Shown: piece by piece, positions 1 to 9,110 of the stretch
Layout of the letters: every line of letters starts with the position of its first letter
Numbering within the stretch: position 1 is the stretch's first letter
NCBI GenBank assembly: GCA_900109895.1
Contig: FOBR01000015.1
Location: forward strand, 79,159-143,158
Length of the DNA stretch: 64,000 bases
From: a bacterium A37T11
GTDB taxonomy: Bacteria; Bacteroidota; Bacteroidia; Sphingobacteriales; Sphingobacteriaceae
Reading direction: 5' to 3'
Program-made: the position numbers and the translations under genes
The notes under the pieces: generated by a model
The model's database searches: none
What the model saw: the letters and a program-made list of their open reading frames with translations, nothing else
What the model was told of the DNA's origin: nothing

Positions 1-2715
1 ATAAGCTTTATAATTAAAGGTATTTATCAAACTTCCCAAAAATTTGGGCATAATAGATCCTACTTTTACCTCTTTTTCCAGTCCATATGCGTAGTTGGTT
101 GACCGGACGTAGGCCGCACCGCTACCAGTTGGAGACAAAACGTGTTTGCCATTGTTAGGATCATCAAGTGGATCTCCATTTGCATCCCTTGCTTGATACC
201 TTGCATATCCGTATGAAGAAACCATTGTACCGTATTCTCCCCCAACCTCAGCTATAGCCCTTATTCCGTCCTCACCTTCTAATCCGGATACGGTAACACC
301 TGGGGCCAACTCAATAATTTTACTTCGGTTGCGTGTGTAGTTAAAGGCTACATCCCATGAAAAATTGTTGTTTTTTATTGGCGTTCCAAAAAATCTGGCT
401 TCAATACCCTGGTTTTGTACATTACCACTATTAATTAGTATGTTAGTAACCCCTGATTCTTGGTCAACCGGAAGTTCAACAATTTGATCTTTGGTATTTT
501 TGCGATAAAACGTAAAGTCAAGACCAAGTCTATTCTTTAACATCTTTATTTCAGTTCCTACCTCCCAATTATGACTTCTCTCCGGAACTAAATTTCTATT
601 ACCTAACGTGCCAGAATCAAATTTATAGCGCTGAATATCACCATCTGTTCCCGTGTAGTTAGCATCTGGGATATAATAACCAATCATGGCTCTGTATACG
701 CTTGTTCCTTTACCAACAATGTTATATGAAAAACGAATTTTAGCAAAATCAAATATATTAGCAGGTAGTTTAAGCGCATCCGAAAAAATCCAAGCTAAGT
801 CCATTCCGGGATAAAAATAGGAATAGGTACCTGTCTCATCCGGGTATAATAAGGTTGAATCCCAATCATTACGACCATAAACATTTAAAGTTAGCCAATT
901 TTTGTAACTCAATGCTCCCTGAAAAAAGAGTGAAAAATCCTGAGTAGTGTTAGGTTTGTATTCCTCAAATCCTATTTTTTCAACTGAATTAGATAACCGG
1001 AACACATCAGGTACAGTCATGCCATTGGTCCATGTCCTGTTCCCTTTCTGTTCTGAACGATTGACTTCTGCACCACCCTGCAGCGTAAGATCATAATTGC
1101 CATACTTGTTTGTGAAATTTAAATTACTACGATAACGGGTTTGGAGTACGCGATATACATAGGTTTCATATTTTCCACCATTAAATTTTTCTTCCTGTCC
1201 TCTGGTTTTTTTCTCATTACCAACGGAAAATAAATCAGCACTAAAACTATTTTCTAATTGCAGCTGTTTAGTAAAATTAATTTTTGCATTGATATTACCT
1301 CGGAAATTATCTTCTATTTGCTCTTGCCTCTGTTCATACAAATTAAAATAAATATAAGACATCCCAGATGGGTCAAGGCTGCTAGTGCCGCCATTAATTG
1401 GATCCAGGTAATGGTTGCTCCAATACTTTAAGTCATACTCTCTCGGCACTCCCCAGTTCAAACCATACATCAGACTATTATCACCGGAAGACCTGTTGGG
1501 GTTTAGGGTGTTACTGTGTACATAGGTGGCCCCGGCGTCCAAGATAACTACATTTCCCATTCGATGAGTAGCCCTTAGAGCAATGCTGTTACGATCCAAT
1601 TTATTTTTGGGTGTTGTGCCCTTAGCATAGGAATTGGAATAGGAAAGCCTGAATGTGGTTTGATCATTCCCACCTTGTAAGGCTAAATTACTATTAATGT
1701 ATCGACCTGTCTGATATAAATCCAATATGTTATTATTGACTTGATACTTCATCTCGTGTCCTCCAGGATCAAGTACTGTTCTACCATCAAACGCTGGCCC
1801 ATAATTGTATCCAAAGACATCCCCCGGAAGTTGCGGTATTCCTCCTGCTCCAATAGGAAATTCCGTATCTGGAAATCGACCTGTTCCATACTTGTTTTGA
1901 AAATCAATAGAAGCATAAGGATCATCAAATCCTTCGGAATGTGTAAACGAAACCCCAATACCCCGTTGAGAATATCCTTTTTTTGTAGTAATAAGGATCA
2001 CGCCATTACTTGCACGGCTACCGTACAAGGCTGTTACGGAACCACCATTTAAGACCGACATGGATTCAATATCATCCAAATTAAAGTTTTTCAAAATATT
2101 TCCAAAATCTTGTTCACCGCCTTTGTTTGGCAAAACCACATCTTCATCCATAATTATTCCATCAACGACAATTAGGGGTGTATTTCCAAACGGGTTAAGC
2201 GAACCAGCACCCCGAATCAAAAAACGCGGACTAGATTGTGGCCCTCCAGTACCTGCGTTAACCTGGAGTCCGGGGACCATACCTTGTAAAGCTGCTATAG
2301 GATTAATGGCATTTGTTTTTGCAATATCCTTACCTGTTACCTGGGTCATAGCATAGCCTAGTTGGCGTTTTTCACGGGACTCACCAAGGCCTGTTACAAC
2401 TACTTCATTTAGGCTATTTTTCGAAGGTAGGAGCTTAATGTTTAGGTTTTTTTGATCATCAACAAGAATCGACTGTAGTTCAAATCCAATATAAGACACT
2501 TCCAATATGACACCTTCCTTAACATCTATGGTAAACGCACCTTTTGGATTGGTTGAGCTACCTTTATTCTGTCCTTTAATCTTTACAGTAGCTCCGGCGA
2601 GCGGAACACCTTGGTCATCTGTTACAATACCACTTACTAACCGCTGTGCATATACATTCATAGAAATCACAGCTAATAAGACGAGTACTATACATCGAAA
2701 AAATTTGATTTTCAT
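1..2715 (-). CDS. SusC/RagA-family TonB-linked outer membrane receptor (3' end outside window)
   Basis: Reading down from the ATG at 2715 gives about 905 residues open to the window edge, so the C-terminus is missing. A signal peptide ends near MNVYAQ. It is followed by a carboxypeptidase-D-like plug-associated domain (VSGIVTDDQGVPLAGATVKI), the SusC linker (NEVVVTGLGES) and a plug domain with SPRFLIRGAGS and ALYGSRASNGVILITT. The rest is rich in aromatic beta-strands typical of the 22-strand barrel. These proteins import oligosaccharides, peptides or other nutrients across the outer membrane with a SusD lipoprotein lid and TonB energy. A SusD partner would lie outside the window; no regulator sits beside it. 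The substrate cannot be inferred. Confidence 0.93.
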   Translation of the reverse strand, partial: MKIKFFRCIVLVLLAVISMNVYAQRLVSGIVTDDQGVPLAGATVKIKGQNKGSSTNPKGAFTIDVKEGVILEVSYIGFELQSILVDDQKNLNIKLLPSKNSLNEVVVTGLGESREKRQLGYAMTQVTGKDIAKTNAINPIAALQGMVPGLQVNAGTGGPQSSPRFLIRGAGSLNPFGNTPLIVVDGIIMDEDVVLPNKGGEQDFGNILKNFNLDDIESMSVLNGGSVTALYGSRASNGVILITTKKGYSQRGIGVSFTHSEGFDDPYASIDFQNKYGTGRFPDTEFPIGAGGIPQLPGDVFGYNYGPAFDGRTVLDPGGHEMKYQVNNNILDLYQTGRYINSNLALQGGNDQTTFRLSYSNSYAKGTTPKNKLDRNSIALRATHRMGNVVILDAGATYVHSNTLNPNRSSGDNSLMYGLNWGVPREYDLKYWSNHYLDPINGGTSSLDPSGMSYIYFNLYEQRQEQIEDNFRGNINAKINFTKQLQLENSFSADLFSVGNEKKTRGQEEKFNGGKYETYVYRVLQTRYRSNLNFTNKYGNYDLTLQGGAEVNRSEQKGNRTWTNGMTVPDVFRLSNSVEKIGFEEYKPNTTQDFSLFFQGALSYKNWLTLNVYGRNDWDSTLLYPDETGTYSYFYPGMDLAWIFSDALKLPANIFDFAKIRFSYNIVGKGTSVYRAMIGYYIPDANYTGTDGDIQRYKFDSGTLGNRNLVPERSHNWEVGTEIKMLKNRLGLDFTFYRKNTKDQIVELPVDQESGVTNILINSGNVQNQGIEARFFGTPIKNNNFSWDVAFNYTRNRSKIIELAPGVTVSGLEGEDGIRAIAEVGGEYGTMVSSYGYARYQARDANGDPLDDPNNGKHVLSPTGSGAAYVRSTNYAYGLEKEVKVGSIMPKFLGSLINTFNYKAY

Positions 2716-3206
2716 TGTTATATAAGTATATTTTGAATCAATAATAAAATAGATTAGGCGATTAAAAAATTCGTTTGCCGAATACTCCAACCTAGTGAGC
2801 TTGCGGGTATTTTTCAATATTTTATTTAGTTTATTTATATTTTTCTCCCTTTCCTATTAAAAATTTAATCAAAATACATCCCAAGACGGTATTGATTGCC
2901 AACAAAAATTTCCCTTTAGTTTAAAATAGATATACATATTAGGGAACTTAATATTTCAACTGCTGGCAAATACCTAAAAAAAATGAACTAGTTCCCTTTG
3001 GTTTATATAAGCTACAACTTGGCGTTTCATCACCACAAACATCCTTATTATTTTCACAATAAAAAAATTCTTTTAAAAAAAATTAAAAAGAATTTAAAAG
3101 TTATTCGATTTCTCACAAAAGAAACCATAAAACAAGTTTTGTCTGGATTATTGCTTTACATCCCGTGTAACTTATTATCTTTGCGCCCTAACAAAAAAGT
3201 AGACAA
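2716..3206. promoter_or_regulatory. AT-rich divergent intergenic region with ychF promoter
   Basis: The 491 bp between the divergent susC-like gene and ychF hold no gene I can support. Close to ychF is a Bacteroidota-type promoter: TTG at 3151-3153, 22 bp, then TATCTTTG at 3176-3183, giving a leader of about 17-20 nt. The rest is A/T-rich with homopolymer runs and presumably contains the susC promoter, which I could not define convincingly. Confidence 0.55.
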
Positions 3207-4307
3207 ATGGCATTACAGTGTGGCATCGTTGGCTTACCCAACGTCGGTAAATCGACGTTATTTAATTGTTTATCTAACGCCAAGGCACAGGCGGCCAATT
3301 TTCCATTCTGCACCATTGAACCCAATGTCGGTGTAATCACTGTTCCGGATGAACGGCTTAATAAACTGGCAGAATTGGTCAATCCGCAGCGCATTGTGCC
3401 CAACACCATTGAGATTGTAGATATCGCTGGCTTGGTAAAAGGAGCCAGCAAGGGAGAAGGCTTGGGTAACCAATTTTTAGGGAATATTCGCAATACAGAC
3501 GCCATTATTCACGTGTTGCGTTGTTTTGACAATGATAATGTCATTCATGTGGACGGATCTGTAGACCCTATCCGTGATAAAGAAATTATTGATATTGAAC
3601 TGCAGCTGAAAGATCTGGATACCGTGAACAAACGCATCCAGCGTGTAGAGAAAATGGCCAGGACAGGTGGCGACAAAGACGCTAAAAAAACCTTTGACAT
3701 CTTATCAATAGTCAAAGAAAACCTGGAAGCTGGAAAATCAGTCCGGACTGCCCCTATCGAAAAAGAAGATTTTGAGTTTATTGATGACCTCACTTTGCTC
3801 ACTGCCAAACCGGTTCTTTATGTATGCAATGTAGATGAGTCTGCCGTTAACACCGGCAATGCCTATGTAGATAAGGTAAAGGAGGCCGTTAAGGCTGAAA
3901 ATGCTGAAGTGCTTATTATCTCTGCCCAAATTGAATCTGAAATTGCCACCTTAGAAAGTTATGAAGAGCGGCAATTATTTCTGGAGGATCTGGGATTGCA
4001 GGAATCGGGTGTTAACAAATTGATCCATGCCGCTTATAAGTTGTTAAAGCTGGGCACTTATTTTACTGCCGGTGTACAGGAAGTGCGGGCTTGGCCTATT
4101 GAACTGGGATATACTGCACCACAAGCTGCCGGTGTCATCCATACTGATTTTGAAAAAGGGTTTATCCGTGCAGAGGTTATCAAGTACGAGGATTTCATTA
4201 CATTTGGCTCTGAAGCAGCCGTCAAAGAAGCCGGAAAATTAAGCATTGAAGGCAAAACTTATATAGTTCAGGACGGCGATATCATGCATTTCAGGTTTAA
4301 CGTATAA
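3207..4307 (+). CDS. ychF: redox-regulated ATPase YchF (OLA1 family)
   Basis: A 366-residue member of the Obg-related YchF/OLA1 family, a ribosome-associated P-loop protein that prefers ATP to GTP. The G1 loop GLPNVGKS is at residues 9-16. The G4 motif is NVDE at 208-211 instead of NKxD, which is the family signature that relaxes guanine specificity. DIAGLVKGASKGEGLGNQFL is the G3/switch II region. The C-terminal third carries the TGS domain (YFTAGVQEVRAW through GFIRAEVI). Length and start match the family. It is monocistronic, with its own promoter at 3151-3183, and is followed by tRNA-Arg. Confidence 0.97.
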   Translation: MALQCGIVGLPNVGKSTLFNCLSNAKAQAANFPFCTIEPNVGVITVPDERLNKLAELVNPQRIVPNTIEIVDIAGLVKGASKGEGLGNQFLGNIRNTDAIIHVLRCFDNDNVIHVDGSVDPIRDKEIIDIELQLKDLDTVNKRIQRVEKMARTGGDKDAKKTFDILSIVKENLEAGKSVRTAPIEKEDFEFIDDLTLLTAKPVLYVCNVDESAVNTGNAYVDKVKEAVKAENAEVLIISAQIESEIATLESYEERQLFLEDLGLQESGVNKLIHAAYKLLKLGTYFTAGVQEVRAWPIELGYTAPQAAGVIHTDFEKGFIRAEVIKYEDFITFGSEAAVKEAGKLSIEGKTYIVQDGDIMHFRFNV

Positions 4308-4347
4308 AATTTTCGTGTAAAGATTCTTAGTTGTATCTTTGCATCCC

Positions 4348-4419
4348 GCTCCCGTAGTTCAATGGATAGAATTATGGTTTCCGGTACCATCGATAGGGGT
4401 TCGAATCCCTTCGGGAGCA
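4348..4419 (+). tRNA. tRNA-Arg (anticodon CCG)
   Basis: Cloverleaf: acceptor GCTCCCG pairs with CGGGAGC, discriminator A, D-stem GTTC/GAAT, anticodon stem ATGGT/ACCAT with loop TTCCGGT (anticodon CCG), and T-loop TTCGAAT. CCA is not encoded. A TAnnTTTG box (TATCTTTG, 4334-4341) ends 6 nt before the mature 5' end, with a TTTCG element about 19 bp further upstream, so the gene has its own promoter. It reads CGG codons. Confidence 0.96.
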
Positions 4420-4477
4420 CATAAAGAAGTATTTGACAAGAGTGTTAGGTACTTTTTTTATTTTAAACGTAAGCAGA

Positions 4478-4508
4478 TTCGAACCCCGTGGGGTTCGAAC
4501 TTTTTCTC
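4478..4508 (+). terminator. Rho-independent terminator after tRNA-Arg
   Basis: A perfect inverted repeat with 10-bp arms (TTCGAACCCC, 4478-4487; GGGGTTCGAA, 4490-4499) and a 2-nt centre is followed by a T-rich tail. It lies 58 nt after the tRNA. The arms resemble a tRNA T-arm (TTCGAACC), so it may have arisen from tRNA sequence, but hairpin plus T-tract fits a terminator. Confidence 0.7.
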
Positions 4509-4524
4509 ATTTTTTCCACTGCCC

Positions 4525-4824
4525 CTACCTTGGCCCTGTTATTCTTCTTTCAATTACAGTTACCTCATTCGGCTTGCCATCAATGGCCTCCTTCAAAGGG
4601 CAATAACCAGTAGCGCCACGATATATTAGTCCTGCACCTGCCAATACTTCGGTAATAGACCTAACAGGCCTACGTTTAAATACTCCGGTAATCCCAGTAT
4701 AAAGGATAAAAGCACCTGATGCAACTGAAATAATCCGTTCTGACAGACCAATATTTCGGTATGAATGATCATCTTCAAACCTATCTTTAATGGAGTCAGC
4801 TATTTCTTTTGTCGATTTACTCAT
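4525..4824 (-). CDS. DUF2892 (YgaP-like transmembrane domain) protein
   Basis: A 99-residue protein with two hydrophobic segments (about 32-47 and 59-74) and the DUF2892 pattern: NIGLSERIISVASG, then an alanine/glycine-rich second helix ending GATGYCPL. In E. coli YgaP this domain anchors a rhodanese to the membrane. Here it is a stand-alone protein divergently transcribed from a metallo-beta-lactamase/double-rhodanese gene 80 bp away, supporting a shared role in sulfane-sulfur handling. The N-terminal 25 residues are charged. The function of the isolated domain is not established. Confidence 0.85.
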   Translation of the reverse strand: MSKSTKEIADSIKDRFEDDHSYRNIGLSERIISVASGAFILYTGITGVFKRRPVRSITEVLAGAGLIYRGATGYCPLKEAIDGKPNEVTVIERRITGPR

Positions 4825-4904
4825 GATACATTAATTTTTAATACCTTCATAACAATTAAAGGGCCAAGTGGTTTTTGGAAAAGAGGGAATGCGTATCTTT
4901 GTCT

Positions 4905-6332
4905 ATGATCATCGAACAAATTTATACCGGATGCCTTGCCCAGGGGGCATACTACATCGAAAGTGAGGGAGAGGCAGCTTTGATAGATCCCTTGCGGGAG
5001 ATTACTCCCTATCTGCAGCGGGCTAAAAAGAACGGTGCACGTATCTGTTATGTTTTTGAAACCCATTTCCATGCCGATTTTGTATCCGGGCACGTGGATC
5101 TGGCCAAGCAAGCCGGCGCCCGTATTATTTACGGGCCTCTTGCGGAAACCGCATTTGACGCCCATATTGCCTATGACGGTGAAATTTTTCAACTAGGTAA
5201 ATTAAAAATTAAAGCCCTGCATACACCTGGGCATACGATGGAGAGCACCTGTTATTTACTGAGCGATGAAAATGGCCGGGATATAGCTATTTTCACAGGT
5301 GACACACTTTTTATAGGGGATGTGGGAAGGCCTGACCTGGCGCAGAAAGAGAAAAATGGCCTTACCAAGGAGAAATTGGCCGGATTGCTGTATCACTCCC
5401 TACGTGACAAAATTTTGCCGCTGGCTAACGACATTATAGTTTATCCCGCCCATGGCGCTGGTTCAGCATGCGGCAAAAATATGAGCAAAGAAACCAGTGA
5501 TACGCTTGGACACCAAAAAAGCAGTAATTATGCCCTCCAACCCATCAGTGAGGTCGATTTTATAACACAATTAACCGAAGGGTTACTACCACCGCCAGCC
5601 TATTTTCCGGAAAATGTACATATGAACAAAGAAGGCTATGAGCCCATAAACCAGGTGCTCAACCGGGGTCTTCATGGTCTTGGTGCAGATGAATTTGAGC
5701 AAGCCGCTAACGCGACGGGTGCCCTTATAATTGACACACGTCAAGCAAAGCTATTTGCACAAGGGTTTATTCCTAATGCTATCAATATAGGTATTGATGG
5801 AAGTTTTGCACCTTGGGTAGGCGCGCTGATTACCGACATCAGGCAGCCCATCCTGATCATTGCCCCTGAAGGACGCGAAGAAGAAGTCATCACCCGTCTG
5901 GCCAGGGTGGGGTATGATTATACCATTGGATTTCTTAAAGGAGGCTTTCAAACCTGGGCTGATGCTGGTAAAGAGACGAACCATATCCCTTCCATTTCGC
6001 CACAACAGCTTGCCGAAGCTTTGAAAGACGATCCTCAGTTGCAAATAGTGGACGTCCGGAAGCCTGATGAATACGAAGCTGCTCATGTCCGGCAAGCGGT
6101 CAATGTGCCATTGGAAGATATTAATATCCTATCCAGTCAGATCGACCCTGATCGCCCGGCTTTTATTCATTGTGCCGGCGGATACCGCTCAATGGTTTTT
6201 ACATCCATCCTGCGAGCGCGCGGTTTTAGCCACATTCAGGATATATCCGGTGGGTTTCAGGCCATCCATCTATCTGGCATATTTAATATAAAATCATCCG
6301 GGAGTAAAATCGCAGAAAACCAAATACCCTAA
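4905..6332 (+). CDS. MBL-fold/rhodanese protein, probable persulfide dioxygenase-sulfurtransferase
   Basis: A 475-residue protein. Residues 1-240 are an ETHE1/Blh-type metallo-beta-lactamase domain: HFHAD at 54-58, HTPGH at 106-110 and GDTLFIGDVGRPDL starting at 132 are metal-binding motifs typical of persulfide dioxygenases. Two rhodanese modules follow. The first has no catalytic cysteine (the loop reads IIAPEGREEE); the second has an active loop CAGGYRS with Cys423. This resembles CstB-like enzymes that oxidise persulfide and release thiosulfate or sulfite. The ATG at 4905 is chosen because the domain begins there; a longer frame from 4875 adds ten residues of promoter-like sequence. A TATCTTTG box at 4894-4901 ends 3 nt before this ATG, implying a leaderless mRNA. 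Confidence 0.9.
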   Translation: MIIEQIYTGCLAQGAYYIESEGEAALIDPLREITPYLQRAKKNGARICYVFETHFHADFVSGHVDLAKQAGARIIYGPLAETAFDAHIAYDGEIFQLGKLKIKALHTPGHTMESTCYLLSDENGRDIAIFTGDTLFIGDVGRPDLAQKEKNGLTKEKLAGLLYHSLRDKILPLANDIIVYPAHGAGSACGKNMSKETSDTLGHQKSSNYALQPISEVDFITQLTEGLLPPPAYFPENVHMNKEGYEPINQVLNRGLHGLGADEFEQAANATGALIIDTRQAKLFAQGFIPNAINIGIDGSFAPWVGALITDIRQPILIIAPEGREEEVITRLARVGYDYTIGFLKGGFQTWADAGKETNHIPSISPQQLAEALKDDPQLQIVDVRKPDEYEAAHVRQAVNVPLEDINILSSQIDPDRPAFIHCAGGYRSMVFTSILRARGFSHIQDISGGFQAIHLSGIFNIKSSGSKIAENQIP

Positions 6333-6361
6333 TTATTGTTTAATTTCGCAAAAACTATTTC

Positions 6362-7189
6362 ATGAACGATGTAGAACAGGCTATCCGACGCATTATCGAT
6401 GCAGCCATAGACCGTATCCCAAGCCTAATTATGGCTTTTGTCATTTTATTTGCCGGCCTCTGGTTTATCAAAATATTTTTAAATCTTTTACATAAGCGCT
6501 TTGAAAAGCGCAATGTTGATCCTTCTTTACGCGACTTTGTCAGTAGCATTATTAAATTTTTATTATATGCACTGTTAATACTGACCGTTGTCTCCAAGTT
6601 GGGTATACAGACTACATCCCTTGTAGCTGTATTGGGGGCCGCCAGTCTTTCCATTGGTTTAGCTCTACAGGGAAGCTTATCCAATTTTGCCGGAGGAGTA
6701 CTTATTTTATTATTCAGGCCATTTCGGGTGGGCGACTTTATAAAAAGTGCTGCCGGAGCAGAAGGTACTGTTGAAAAGATTGATATTTTATACTCTACGC
6801 TACGCACGGGGGACGGCTTAGCGATTTTTTCTCCAAACGGACCCTTGGCAAATTCGGTGATCACTAATTATTCAAGCATCCAGGCCCGTCGGGCAGAATA
6901 TGGTATTAACATCACCTATGAATCCAACATACAAGTGGCAAGGGAAGCGATACTAAAGGTTTTAAACGAAGATGAACGCGTGCTAAAAACTCCAAAACCC
7001 GAAGTGTTGGTTGGTGAATTGACTGCTACTACGGTAAACTTGATCGTTAGGTCGTGGATAAACAAAGAAAATTTCTGGGCCGCTTATCATGGTAATTTTG
7101 AAAAGATCAAAACAGCCATTGATCAAAGTGCTGTTTCTATTCCGCATCCGCCACAGCAGATCATCGTGAGCCAGGCAAAAGAGGAATAA
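6362..7189 (+). CDS. small-conductance mechanosensitive channel (MscS family)
   Basis: A 275-residue MscS core protein. Hydrophobic helices TM1 (about 18-38) and TM2 (about 58-78) precede the pore helix TM3, rich in Ala/Gly: [23 protein letters not shown]. The conserved beta domain follows (RPFRVGDFI, then [25 protein letters not shown]). The channel opens under membrane tension to release solutes during hypo-osmotic shock. Length matches the E. coli MscS core (286 residues). It starts 29 bp after the MBL/rhodanese gene, so it may be co-transcribed, although a weak TAATTTCG element lies in the gap. Confidence 0.95.
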   Translation: MNDVEQAIRRIIDAAIDRIPSLIMAFVILFAGLWFIKIFLNLLHKRFEKRNVDPSLRDFVSSIIKFLLYALLILTVVSKLGIQTTSLVAVLGAASLSIGLALQGSLSNFAGGVLILLFRPFRVGDFIKSAAGAEGTVEKIDILYSTLRTGDGLAIFSPNGPLANSVITNYSSIQARRAEYGINITYESNIQVAREAILKVLNEDERVLKTPKPEVLVGELTATTVNLIVRSWINKENFWAAYHGNFEKIKTAIDQSAVSIPHPPQQIIVSQAKEE

Positions 7190-7238
7190 AAATAGGAGAA
7201 CTTCCAAAAAAATACTACTTTTGCACACTTCAAAAACT

Positions 7239-7325
7239 GGAGAAGTGTCAGAGTGGTCGAACGAGCACGCCTGGAAAGTGTGTATACGTGCAAGCGTATC
7301 GAGGGTTCGAATCCCTCCTTCTCCT
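7239..7325 (+). tRNA. tRNA-Ser (anticodon GGA)
   Basis: Acceptor GGAGAAG pairs with CTTCTCC. The anticodon loop CTGGAAA gives GGA (reads UCC/UCU). A long class II variable arm (GTATACGTGCAAGCGTATC) and a T-loop TTCGAAT are present. Its own TAnnTTTG box (TACTTTTG) is at 7216-7223. CCA is not encoded. Confidence 0.95.
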
Positions 7326-7338
7326 CAAACCAACGAAA

Positions 7339-7362
7339 GCCCCGGCAACAGCCGGGGTTTTT
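7339..7362 (+). terminator. Rho-independent terminator after tRNA-Ser
   Basis: The 7-bp perfect stem CCCCGGC/GCCGGGG (7340-7346 and 7351-7357) with loop AACA is followed directly by TTTTT. Confidence 0.9.
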
Positions 7363-7442
7363 CTGTTTAAGGGGCAGCTTCTAAGCGAGGAACGAGGTTA
7401 AGGGCTGCCCCTTAAACAGAAAGACCATTCCGCTTTGCGGAA
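7360..7442. repeat. 19-bp perfect inverted repeat with a second small hairpin
   Basis: Arms 7360-7378 and 7404-7422 are exact reverse complements (the left arm reads TTTCTGTTTAAGGGGCAGC) around a 25-nt loop. A second hairpin, TTCCGC-TTT-GCGGAA, follows at 7428-7442. The element begins inside the tRNA-Ser terminator T-tract and encodes no protein. It looks like an intergenic fold-back repeat; its role is unknown. Confidence 0.7.
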
Positions 7443-8010
7443 GGTTTTCGGTAGTTTGAAGCTCCCCCCTCTGGGATCACCGAGCGCAGCGAGGTAACTA
7501 TTTGCAAAAAATACACAAAACACACCTATCTACCTAAGTAATTAAAGTAGTATTACTTATAAAACAAAAATAGCCAACCAAATTTCTTTTAAACTAAGAT
7601 TTCAAGAGATTTTTTTGCTTAAAAATTCAAAATTTGTAAAAATTTACATCAATTGAACAAACACGCAGCCTATATCTTATTTGAAAAAATAAAATATTTT
7701 TAAAAAAATACAGCTTAAACGTAATAATAAAAGGTATTGAATATAAATAATTCAAATTTTTAACAAAAAAATTGTGAATTTCTTGTTTTTGTAATTTTTT
7801 AATTCCATTTTTGGAAAGTAATATGAAATATGTTATAAAATTAGATAATACAAATTAAGAAACCACTAAATTTTAATCTATGAACTAAAAAAACACTTAG
7901 AAAATAAAGCAACTGATCACAAATAATTACCTAAGTGATCAAGATTCTTTACAAAGTTTATTAAAACACATTAATTTTAAACCAAACACAAAACACAAAA
8001 ACACAAAAAG
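7443..8010 (+). promoter_or_regulatory. long AT-rich leader of porin-amt, with overlapping alternative hairpins
   Basis: No gene is visible in these 568 bp. Near the 3' end two stems share the same GTG: CACTTAG (7894-7900) with CTAAGTG (7931-7937), and TGATCAC (7914-7920) with GTGATCA (7935-7941). They cannot both form, which would suit a regulated leader, but the stems are short. Further upstream (7765-7785) is an A-rich stretch followed by ATTGTGAATTT, resembling the direct repeats before the glutamine synthetase gene. I could not define a clear -33/-7 promoter. Confidence 0.35.
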
Positions 8011-9066
8011 ATGAAAAAAGCTCTATCGTATGTAGTAACCGCGATGCTGTGCGCACCCGCAATGATGGCAAATGCACAGGAAGAAAATGAAGCCCTCACC
8101 ATTTCGGGCTCAGCTGATGCGTATTATAAGTATGATTTCTCAAAAAAACCTAACATTCCAACCTCTTTTGCCAGCGACCAAAATTCGGTATCTATTGGCA
8201 TGGTTGACCTCATTCTGGGCAAGAAGGTAGGCAAAGCCTCTTTTGTAGGCGACCTTTCCTTCGGCCCACGCGGTCAGGGCCAATCCTTACTTTCAGCCAG
8301 TGACGGCAACTCCTTTCATATTCAAAATCTATATATGAGTTATGCCTTCACCGATAAATTTTCGATGACAGCAGGCTTTATGGGCACATTTATAGGTTAT
8401 GAAATCATTTCGCCTACAGGTAATTTTAACTATTCCACTTCTTATTTATTCTCTGCAGGCCCTTTTCAAAATGCCGGTATTAAAGCAAATTATCAGTTCA
8501 CACCTAAGGTAGGTTTAATGGTAGGCCTGTTCAATGATTGGAATAAATATACTGATGATAACAACGGGGTAACTGATATCGGTGCGCAATTGTCCCTGGC
8601 ACCAGTTGAAGGCTGGAACGCCTATTTAAATTTTCTGAAAGGCCCCTATTCAGGCACCATCTATGACTTAACTACCAGCTACCAAGTGACAACAGCTTTT
8701 AAAGTTGGTATAAATGCAGCAGATTATTCTGTGGGGGACGACCAGGGAGGATATGACGGGGGTGCTCTATACTTGCAATATGGATTTACAGATGCTTTTG
8801 CTTTGGGCCTAAGAGGTGAGTATTTCAAGACTAAAGACATTAAAGAGGCCGACGTGGTGACTACTGCTGGAACGAAGGTAGCCGCATTTACATTGTCAGC
8901 CAATATTAAAGCCGGGCCACTCACGGTAATTCCGGAGTTTAGGTATGATCGCAACTCCGCTGAATCTTTTGAACCTTACTGGGTAACTACACCATTTATT
9001 AATAGCGATATGAATCCAACTAAAGGCGCATCACAATTTGCTTTGGCATTGGTATATGCTTTTTAA
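8011..9066 (+). CDS. outer-membrane porin-like beta-barrel protein
   Basis: A 351-residue protein with a Sec signal peptide cleaved after MANAQ. The rest alternates polar and aromatic residues in beta-strand fashion (LTISGSADAYYKYDF, FVGDLSFGPRG, NLYMSYAFTDKFSMTAGFMGT) and ends in the terminal aromatic strand FALALVYAF, the barrel signature for BAM recognition. It fits the Gcw_chp/putative beta-barrel porin-2 type. It sits 44 bp upstream of the ammonium transporter on the same strand, so a co-expressed outer-membrane pore for small nitrogen compounds is a reasonable inference. The substrate is not shown by sequence. Confidence 0.85.
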   Translation: MKKALSYVVTAMLCAPAMMANAQEENEALTISGSADAYYKYDFSKKPNIPTSFASDQNSVSIGMVDLILGKKVGKASFVGDLSFGPRGQGQSLLSASDGNSFHIQNLYMSYAFTDKFSMTAGFMGTFIGYEIISPTGNFNYSTSYLFSAGPFQNAGIKANYQFTPKVGLMVGLFNDWNKYTDDNNGVTDIGAQLSLAPVEGWNAYLNFLKGPYSGTIYDLTTSYQVTTAFKVGINAADYSVGDDQGGYDGGALYLQYGFTDAFALGLRGEYFKTKDIKEADVVTTAGTKVAAFTLSANIKAGPLTVIPEFRYDRNSAESFEPYWVTTPFINSDMNPTKGASQFALALVYAF

Positions 9067-9110
9067 AAATAAGAATTTTTAATATTTAATAAATAACTTA
9101 AAAAAACAAA

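Noticed and set aside
1741..2725. Plus-strand frames opposite the SusC-like gene
   Set aside because: The minus strand encodes a continuous SusC/RagA protein through this stretch.
4478..4499. Truncated second tRNA (TTCGAACC T-arm like)
   Set aside because: It is a perfect 10-bp inverted repeat followed by Ts, with no acceptor, D or anticodon arms; better explained as a terminator.
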